A stretch of DNA of 33,918 nt from a virus, in IMG/VR virus record IMGVR_UViG_3300044522_000724, positions 1 to 33,918 of that record; one strand, given 5' to 3'. How positions within the stretch are numbered: the first letter of the stretch is position 1; each line of letters opens with the position of its first letter. A program made the position numbers and the translations under genes. The notes under the pieces were generated by a model. The model did not search any database, was not told the origin of the DNA, and saw only the letters and a list, made by a program, of their open reading frames with translations. Shown here piece after piece: positions 29,577-33,918 of the stretch.

Positions 29577-29648
29577 TCAATGCTTTAACTATTACTAGGT
29601 AGCGATCATGCCTGATAAGTGATTATGCGCCTAGAATAGTTGATTGAC
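29576..29648 (+). ncRNA. Long stem-loop RNA
   Basis: GTCAAT/ATTGAC, AACTATT/AATAGTT and CTAGG/CCTAG stack into one long stem with an apical region containing GCCTGATAAG...GCGC. A similar CCTGATAAAG...GCGC lies in RNA B near 26129-26146. Promoter directly upstream. Function unknown; possibly a small regulatory RNA. Confidence 0.6.
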
Positions 29649-29694
29649 AAATAGAAAAGATAGATTAAAATATCTATAAGTCGTTAATAATAAT

Positions 29695-29771
29695 GGTCGT
29701 GTAGCTCAGTGGATTAGAGCAAGGGATTTCTACTCCCTAGGTCGGGGATTCGAATTCCTCCACGATCACCA
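29695..29771 (+). tRNA. tRNA-Arg(UCU)
   Basis: GGTCGTG/CACGATC acceptor, T8 A9, anticodon arm AGGGA-TTTCTAC-TCCCT (TCT), T-arm GGGGA-TTCGAAT-TCCTC, ACCA. Reads AGA/AGG. Confidence 0.93.
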
Positions 29772-29791
29772 ATTTTCCTGTGAATAATAAT

Positions 29792-29971
29792 ATGAAAATA
29801 AAAATCGTTGTTAAGAAACTTGTCGGTTACAATAGTTTTAAAACCATCGCTGCATTAAAAGGATTTTGGAATGATGCAAAACAAGAAGCGACTGTTCCAG
29901 AAGGCTATACAGTAGAAACCGATGGTGTGTTGTGGTCAATCAGACTTAATGATCAACAAGATCAAGGTTAG
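29792..29971 (+). CDS. Hypothetical protein, 59 aa
   Basis: MKIKIVVKKLVGYNSFKTIAALKGFWNDAKQEATVPEGYTVETDG..., small alpha/beta protein. ATG 29792 is preferred over GTG 29780. Unrecognised. Confidence 0.6.
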   Translation: MKIKIVVKKLVGYNSFKTIAALKGFWNDAKQEATVPEGYTVETDGVLWSIRLNDQQDQG

Positions 29972-29978
29972 AGTAATA

Positions 29979-29995
29979 AAAAACTAGTATATTAT
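29979..29995 (+). promoter_or_regulatory. Phage promoter AAAAACTA-gta-TATTAT
   Basis: Good upstream box, slightly altered -10. About 95 nt of leader precede the gene at 30092. Confidence 0.5.
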
Positions 29996-30091
29996 ATAGG
30001 AAGAAGATATTGACAGGCTTGTGTTTGTTGCTATCTTGAAATAGTCAAAGGTTGGAAATCTTAAAATAAACAACAATCAAACATTAAAAAT

Positions 30092-30265
30092 ATGGAAACA
30101 AACATTAAAAATATGGGCAAGCTTCAAAGAGAAGCGTTTGCATTTATCAGCAAGATTGATGGGTGGTATTCTTTTGATAAGAAAGCTAAACGTATCATCA
30201 TTGCTCTTGAAAAGCGAAACCTTGTTGATGTTGACATTCAAACAAATCAATATAGACTTCGATAA
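30092..30265 (+). CDS. Small HTH-like protein, 57 aa
   Basis: METNIKNMGKLQREAFAFISKIDGWYSFDKKAKRIIIALEKRNLVDVDIQTNQYRLR resembles a mini winged helix: three helices and a final strand pair. The initiation region is duplicated: a 17-bp unit (30079-30095 and 30100-30116, period 21) gives two in-frame ATGs, 30092 and 30113. An overlapping longer frame (30138-30323) is a shadow. Confidence 0.6.
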   Translation: METNIKNMGKLQREAFAFISKIDGWYSFDKKAKRIIIALEKRNLVDVDIQTNQYRLR

Positions 30266-30336
30266 TATAAAAATGTATGACATGAGCAGGTCATTAAAAG
30301 GCTCGATGATAAGAAAACACTGATATAGAATAAGAT

Positions 30337-30759
30337 ATGTCTACAAATAGTACAATTACATTAAGCGTTTCTGATGGTTATGATTCAATCTACTGCCACT
30401 GGGATGGACATCCTAAGCATGTAGGTAAAATGCTTTTCGATCATTACGATACAGAAAAGAAGGTTAAAGAGTTGATTGCTTTAGGTTCTATTAGTTCACT
30501 TGATAAGCATATCAAACCTGAAGAGGGTGTGAGTCATACCTTTGATAAGCCTGTTGATGGTGTCACAATTGCTTATCATCGTGACCGAGGTGAAGGTAGT
30601 GTGCCGAGTATCATGCGCCATGATGCACTGTATCAAGTGTATGAAGAAGGGGAAGAGTATAACTATATGTTTGAAAATGATGAGTGGTATCTTGTAACGA
30701 AGAAAGATGGTGAGATTAAACTGACCCTTTTATCTGATCTTATGCTAGCTGTGAATTGA
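30337..30759 (+). CDS. Conserved phage hypothetical, 140 aa
   Basis: STITLSVSDGYDSIYCHWDGHPKHVGKMLFDHYDTEKKVKELIALGSISSLDKHI is a signature I know from uncharacterised phage and plasmid proteins (YCHWDG-P-HVG). The C-terminus carries EYNYMFENDEWYLVTKKDG. Function unknown. Confidence 0.75.
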   Translation: MSTNSTITLSVSDGYDSIYCHWDGHPKHVGKMLFDHYDTEKKVKELIALGSISSLDKHIKPEEGVSHTFDKPVDGVTIAYHRDRGEGSVPSIMRHDALYQVYEEGEEYNYMFENDEWYLVTKKDGEIKLTLLSDLMLAVN

Positions 30760-30780
30760 AAAGTAAAATGCAATAAAATT

Positions 30781-30993
30781 ATGAATAAAGTAATAAGTAT
30801 ATCAGAAATTCTCACTAATTATGAAAAAACTCTTGATCCTTCTAAGAAGGTTGAAGTAGTGGTTGATAATCGTCGTATTGATTTTGCTTCAGATAATATG
30901 ACAACAGAAGAAGTACAAAAACAAATTGATTCTTTGACTACATTTTTACAATCCAAAGAAGGTCAGACGTTAATTCCTAAAATAAAAAACTAG
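30781..30993 (+). CDS. Hypothetical protein, 70 aa
   Basis: Helix-strand protein MNKVISISEILTNYEKTLDPSKKVEVVVDNRRIDFASDN.... No family recognised. The next promoter overlaps its end. Confidence 0.6.
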   Translation: MNKVISISEILTNYEKTLDPSKKVEVVVDNRRIDFASDNMTTEEVQKQIDSLTTFLQSKEGQTLIPKIKN

Positions 30994-31001
30994 AATACAA
31001 T
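30985..31001 (+). promoter_or_regulatory. Phage promoter AAAAACTA-gaa-TACAAT
   Basis: Hexamer ends 7 nt before ATG 31008. Confidence 0.65.
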
Positions 31002-31007
31002 AAACAC

Positions 31008-31324
31008 ATGCAAGAACAATACATTCACATTGACAAAAACAATAACAAGTTTTACTACAAAGACCGAGAGATGACTATTTTTCATCGTTTTAATGGACCA
31101 GCTGTTGAACATGCTGATGGATACAAAGAATGGTGGGTCAATGGTAAACGTCTGTCAGAAGGAGCCTTTGACACAGTGTATATGGATACAAAGAATGGTG
31201 GGTCAATGGTAAACGTCTGTCAGAAGGAGCCTTTGACACTCTTACCAAGCCAATTGAGTTGACGCTTGAAGACATTGCTGCTAAGTACGGTGTTGATGTA
31301 AGCAAAGTAAAGATCAAAAAGTAA
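31008..31324 (+). pseudogene. MORN-like small phage gene frameshifted by tandem duplication
   Basis: As it stands the frame ends at 31262 (84 aa). Bases 31117-31174 are repeated exactly at 31182-31239 (period 65), shifting the frame. Removing one copy restores a reading through FNGPAVEHADGYKEWWVNGKRLSEGAFDT into LTKPIELTLEDIAAKYGVDVSKVKIKK ending at 31324, a natural domain ending. The disruption looks recent because the copies are identical. Confidence 0.8.
31117..31239. repeat. Tandem duplication, 58 of 65 bp identical copies
   Basis: Copies 31117-31174 and 31182-31239 match base for base; only the 7-bp junction differs. Length change is not a multiple of three. Confidence 0.95.
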
Positions 31325-31339
31325 AAAATAGAATACAAT
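31323..31339 (+). promoter_or_regulatory. Variant promoter AAAAAATA-gaa-TACAAT
   Basis: C-to-A change in the box; hexamer ends 6 nt before ATG 31345. Confidence 0.5.
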
Positions 31340-31344
31340 AAATT

Positions 31345-31647
31345 ATGAATAAATTTATGCCATATATTCCAACCTTCGTCGAAATGGACGAAGAACCAGA
31401 TCCATTTTTATTTGAAACACAAGAAGAATTAGTCGATCATCCATACATTAAAAAGTTCTGTGAAGATATGGGAAGTTCCCATATCTTTTATAGATTAGAA
31501 ATAATGGTTCCTAATATCTTAATGGCTGTTTACGATGAAGGATCTTTTTGGTTAGTTATCGGAAGGTTAAAAAGTATTGATGGAATTGATCTTCCTAAAT
31601 TGATACTCACCAGCACTAAGACCGTGAGCGCGGGAACACTCTTATAA
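31345..31647 (+). CDS. Hypothetical protein, 100 aa
   Basis: Acidic N-terminus (PTFVEMDEEPDPFLFETQEELVDHPYIKKF) and a beta-rich middle (FYRLEIMVPNILMAVYDEGSFWLVIGRL). Unrecognised. A terminator-like hairpin lies within it at 31463-31487. Confidence 0.65.
   Translation: MNKFMPYIPTFVEMDEEPDPFLFETQEELVDHPYIKKFCEDMGSSHIFYRLEIMVPNILMAVYDEGSFWLVIGRLKSIDGIDLPKLILTSTKTVSAGTLL
31463..31487 (+). other. Intragenic terminator-like palindrome
   Basis: AAGATATGGG-AAGTT-CCCATATCTT followed by TTAT; arms extend to a 25-bp perfect palindrome. It sits inside the 31345 gene (codons for EDMGSSHIF). Could attenuate transcription or bind a dimeric protein. Confidence 0.55.
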
Positions 31648-31679
31648 TAATAGTGTGCAAGAACAATAATAATAAGATA

Positions 31680-32275
31680 TGAAACCGAATTTCATTTGGG
31701 AGAAAAAAAAATCGCTAGACAGTAATATCTGTAATGAAGTAATTCAAAGATTTGAAGATGATAACAGGAAAAAAGCAGGCAGCTTTAATATCGGAGATGT
31801 AAATCCTAATATCAAAGACTCTACCGATTTGTTTATTACAGATCTTAAAGATTGGAATGATATAGATGAAAAATTCAATGAGTCATTGCAAGTAGGTTTA
31901 TCTGAATATATTGATTACTTGTATAAAATTAATCCGAAACTTACACCTTTTGTAACAAGAGGTGTAATTGATTCGGGTTTTCAGATACAGAAAACAGTTG
32001 CAAATAGTGTGGGATATGTTTGGCATGACGATGATAACATTGTGCAAGGTATAATTAATCAGTCACCTTTAAGGCGATTAACCTTTATATGGTATCTCAA
32101 TGATGTCAGTGAAGGAGGAGAGACAGAGTTTGTTACAGGAGAAAAAATAACACCAGAAGTAGGTAAACTTATATTTTTTCCACCATTATGGACATTCTTA
32201 CATAGAGGTATTCCACCGAAAAGTAATACAAAATATATATGCACTGGATGGGTGTGTTGTAAAACGAGACCATAA
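31680..32275 (+). CDS. 2OG-Fe(II) dioxygenase (prolyl-hydroxylase type), 198 aa
   Basis: Fe ligands appear as YVWHDDDN (H-x-D) and FLHRG, with the FIWYLNDVSEGGETEF strand and the 2OG-binding KYICTGW Lys region. Length and order fit the P4H-like 2OG oxygenases common in large phages. Substrate may be protein, DNA base or small molecule. ATG lies at 31680. Confidence 0.87.
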
Positions 32276-32296
32276 TAGATACATCAACTATTAATA

Positions 32297-32304
32297 AAAA
32301 ACTA
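32297..32304 (+). promoter_or_regulatory. Orphan AAAAACTA box
   Basis: The upstream box is intact but no TAYAAT follows at 3 nt; a looser TACAAA lies at 32312. Probably decayed or weak promoter for the 32340 gene. Confidence 0.3.
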
Positions 32305-32339
32305 ATTCAAATACAAATTATAAAGACAAATGTAACTTT

Positions 32340-32525
32340 ATGATATTACAATTAAACCCAACAATACCAGTAACAACACCCAAAGGAAAAGGATATGCAC
32401 ATCTGGTAATTGATTATTCCCAAGAACATGACTTATACTGGGTTTGTTTTATAAACGATACAAAAGAGTGTTGGACTTTTCCAAATTCTAAAATAAAAAT
32501 AAACGATAATATATCAGTTCATTGA
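32340..32525 (+). CDS. Small phage protein, 61 aa
   Basis: TPKGKGYAHLVIDYSQEHDLYWVCFINDTKECWTFPNSKIKI is a pattern seen in small phage proteins (P-KGKG-A--IDY--E-D--W). Likely an SH3-like beta barrel. Function unknown. Confidence 0.65.
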   Translation: MILQLNPTIPVTTPKGKGYAHLVIDYSQEHDLYWVCFINDTKECWTFPNSKIKINDNISVH

Positions 32526-32663
32526 CATTGGTATCAATACAATAATGTCACTATTATAACTTTGTAAATATCACAACTTTGTTTATCTGATATAAAGATG
32601 TAAATTTGATATAACGCATAATGGGTAGTGAATAAGCATACACACAATAACAACAACACACAC

Positions 32664-32801
32664 ATGAAACAATCAAACAATAACCAAAAGCAACATCTAA
32701 AAGCCTGTTGCATCGCAGTGGATATCATCTTAAAACAATACAGAAATGGGGAATACGATCAACTCATAAACGAAATGAGAATCAAAAACAAACAAAAATA
32801 G
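32664..32801 (+). CDS. Hypothetical protein, 45 aa
   Basis: Basic helical protein MKQSNNNQKQHLKACCIAVDIILKQYRNGEYDQLINEMRIKNKQK. Start follows A/C-rich leader. Unrecognised. Confidence 0.5.
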   Translation: MKQSNNNQKQHLKACCIAVDIILKQYRNGEYDQLINEMRIKNKQK

Positions 32802-33140
32802 CGTATAAATGGTGTAAAAGTAGCGTATAAATACACCAAAATATACTAAAACAATATCAAAATACGCATAAAATGTATCGAAATACACACAGATACACAC
32901 AAGCACACACAGATACACGCACGATATATATCAACAAAATACGCCAGATAAACACAATATAATATATATCCAACGATCTGTATCCAAAAAAACAAAATCA
33001 TTGATAATCAATGAGTTACGGAATAAGACATGTAGCGTAGCGTAACTAATAATGATATAGCAAATTTTATCATTGATAAAAACAATAATAATTAAAAAAA
33101 AGAAAAAAGATAAACAAATAGTAGAAAGGATAAAGAGACT
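32802..33140. other. Non-coding A/C-rich region with palindromes
   Basis: No convincing gene. 32800-32990 is strongly strand-biased (A and C rich, few G) with repeated GCGTATAAAT and ACACACAGATACAC units. Then come a perfect 17-nt palindrome TCATTGAT-A-ATCAATGA (32998-33014), GTTACG/CGTAAC (33015-33020, 33041-33046) and AATGATA/TATCATT (33051-33057, 33068-33074), and an A-rich tail. It could be a replication origin or a regulatory hub. Confidence 0.5.
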
Positions 33141-33144
33141 AATA

Positions 33145-33161
33145 AAAAACTAGATTATAAT
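33145..33161 (+). promoter_or_regulatory. Phage promoter AAAAACTA-gat-TATAAT
   Basis: Perfect consensus with no immediate ATG; the next gene has its own copy 50 bp downstream, so promoters are in tandem. Confidence 0.6.
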
Positions 33162-33194
33162 CATAAGATATAAAAAAGATAGCAATCATCAATA

Positions 33195-33211
33195 AAAAAC
33201 TAGATTATATT
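33195..33211 (+). promoter_or_regulatory. Phage promoter AAAAACTA-gat-TATATT in inverted repeat
   Basis: Flanked by CATCAATA and TATTGATG, an 8-bp inverted repeat around the box. ATG 33221 follows by 10 nt. Confidence 0.6.
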
Positions 33212-33220
33212 GATGTTGTT

Positions 33221-33376
33221 ATGAAAAAGATAAAAAATATCACATTTGATTATTCTTTATTAGCATTAAGAAGATTGATACGGCATAAGATAGCACCGCC
33301 TACTACTTTCTTTGTTGATAGAAAAAAGAAGTATAAAAAAGATGCTTGCCGTATTCGTGAATATGCCGAGATGTAA
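33221..33376 (+). CDS. Basic hypothetical protein, 51 aa
   Basis: MKKIKNITFDYSLLALRRLIRHKIAPPTTFFVDRKKKYKKDACRIREYAEM: strongly basic, possibly nucleic-acid binding. Unrecognised. Confidence 0.55.
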   Translation: MKKIKNITFDYSLLALRRLIRHKIAPPTTFFVDRKKKYKKDACRIREYAEM

Positions 33377-33382
33377 TCAATA

Positions 33383-33399
33383 AAAAACTAGATTATATT
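33383..33399 (+). promoter_or_regulatory. Phage promoter AAAAACTA-gat-TATATT in inverted repeat
   Basis: ATCAATA and TATTGAT flank the box; the block is nearly identical to 33186-33216. ATG 33409 follows by 10 nt. Confidence 0.6.
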
Positions 33400-33408
33400 G
33401 ATGTCGCT

Positions 33409-33918
33409 ATGAAACTACTAACTACCGCGAATACAAAAATCAAGAAGGGTGAATCACTAGGATATTATTCAAGTGGAATTCATTTAGCACCAGCAAAATT
33501 GAGTGGGTTTAATACCTGCCAATACGCATCAATAGGTTGTGCTGCTGCTTGTCTTAATACCGCTGGCATGGGTATTTATTCAACTGTTCAACTTGCTCGT
33601 ATCAATAAAACCAAGTTCTTTTTCAATGATAAGCAAGATTTCCTGCTTAAATTGTATAAAGAGATTGAATCTGCTGTTAAAAAAGCAAAGAAAAATAATA
33701 TGATTCCTTGCTTTAGATTCAATCTTACAAGTGATATTCCTTGGGAAAATGTATTGCTTCAAGGTGAGAATATGATGCAATACTTTCCTGATGTTATGTT
33801 TTATGATTATACCAAGAATGTCAAGCGTATGATTGACTTTATCAATGGTAAATTTCCCGAGAATTATCATCTTACTTTCTCTCGTAGTGAAAGCAATGCC
33901 GCGCATACTGATCTCATT
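33409..33918 (+). CDS. GP88-family phage protein, N-terminal part
   Basis: The frame is open to the right edge (170 residues). NTKIKKGESLGYYSSGIHLAPAKLSGFNTC..SIGCAAACLNTAGMG, QLARINKTKFFFND, PCFRFNLTSDIPWE, FYDYTKN and YHLTFSRSESN are the hallmarks of mycobacteriophage gp88-type proteins. The conserved cysteines suggest a metal or Fe-S site. Molecular function is not established. Confidence 0.85.
   Translation, partial: MKLLTTANTKIKKGESLGYYSSGIHLAPAKLSGFNTCQYASIGCAAACLNTAGMGIYSTVQLARINKTKFFFNDKQDFLLKLYKEIESAVKKAKKNNMIPCFRFNLTSDIPWENVLLQGENMMQYFPDVMFYDYTKNVKRMIDFINGKFPENYHLTFSRSESNAAHTDLI

Noticed and set aside
30138-30323. 61-codon frame overlapping 30092-30265
   Set aside because: The other frame has a duplicated initiation region and a sensible small-domain sequence; this one is a shadow.
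32880-32935. CRISPR-like ACACAC repeats
   Set aside because: Units are short, irregular and without spacers of constant size; simple low-complexity sequence.

Overview
The window is a gene-dense, AT-rich stretch of a large double-stranded DNA tailed-phage genome. Every supported gene lies on the plus strand. The phage assignment rests on RIIA-like and RIIB-like proteins, a GP88-type protein, a Mom-like DNA modification protein, ThyX, MazG-like, YopX-like and GIY-YIG proteins, dozens of tiny ORFs joined by ATGA overlaps, and a tRNA/tmRNA cluster. No capsid, tail, terminase or polymerase gene is visible, so this is an accessory/early/translation region. Start codons almost never have a Shine-Dalgarno sequence; they follow A/T-rich stretches. 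The host therefore probably tolerates SD-independent or leaderless initiation, but the phylum cannot be fixed from the sequence.

Layout. 1-7.0 kb: about 20 small, mostly hypothetical genes (YopX-like, a metallophosphoesterase, a lipoprotein with a possible Cys-His-Asp triad, coiled-coil proteins, two tiny membrane peptides). 7.0-8.7 kb: a glycosyltransferase plus a sulfotransferase, probably for glycan decoration. 8.7-13.5 kb: an acidic protein, a macrodomain protein, small membrane proteins, MazG-like, Mom-like and ThyX (nucleotide and base-modification metabolism). 13.5-23.2 kb: an HTH-metallophosphoesterase fusion, a zinc peptidase, a RadA-like ATPase, UV endonuclease UvsE, RIIA/RIIB and a deaminase. 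23.2-29.8 kb: the translation/RNA island, opened by a consensus sigma70-type promoter. It holds tmRNA, about ten tRNAs or tRNA-like RNAs, a tRNA-Asn interrupted by a group I intron, a broken tRNA-Tyr copy, several large structured RNAs with shared modules, a GIY-YIG endonuclease and TilS. 29.8-33.9 kb: small phage genes, a gene frameshifted by a 65-bp tandem duplication, a 2OG-Fe(II) oxygenase, an A/C-rich non-coding stretch with stacked palindromes, and the start of a GP88-family gene.

A second theme is a recurrent promoter, AAAAACTA-N3-TAYAAT, with invariant spacing. At many genes the last base of the -10 hexamer lies exactly 7 nt before the A of ATG, so transcription would start at or next to the start codon. 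This predicts leaderless mRNAs and explains the missing SD sequences.

Together the RNA island looks like a translation-takeover kit. Its tRNAs decode A/T-ending codons (AGA, GGA, TTA, AAT, TAT, ACA). TilS could convert a CAU tRNA into an AUA reader, and the tmRNA could rescue stalled ribosomes with a phage-specific tag.
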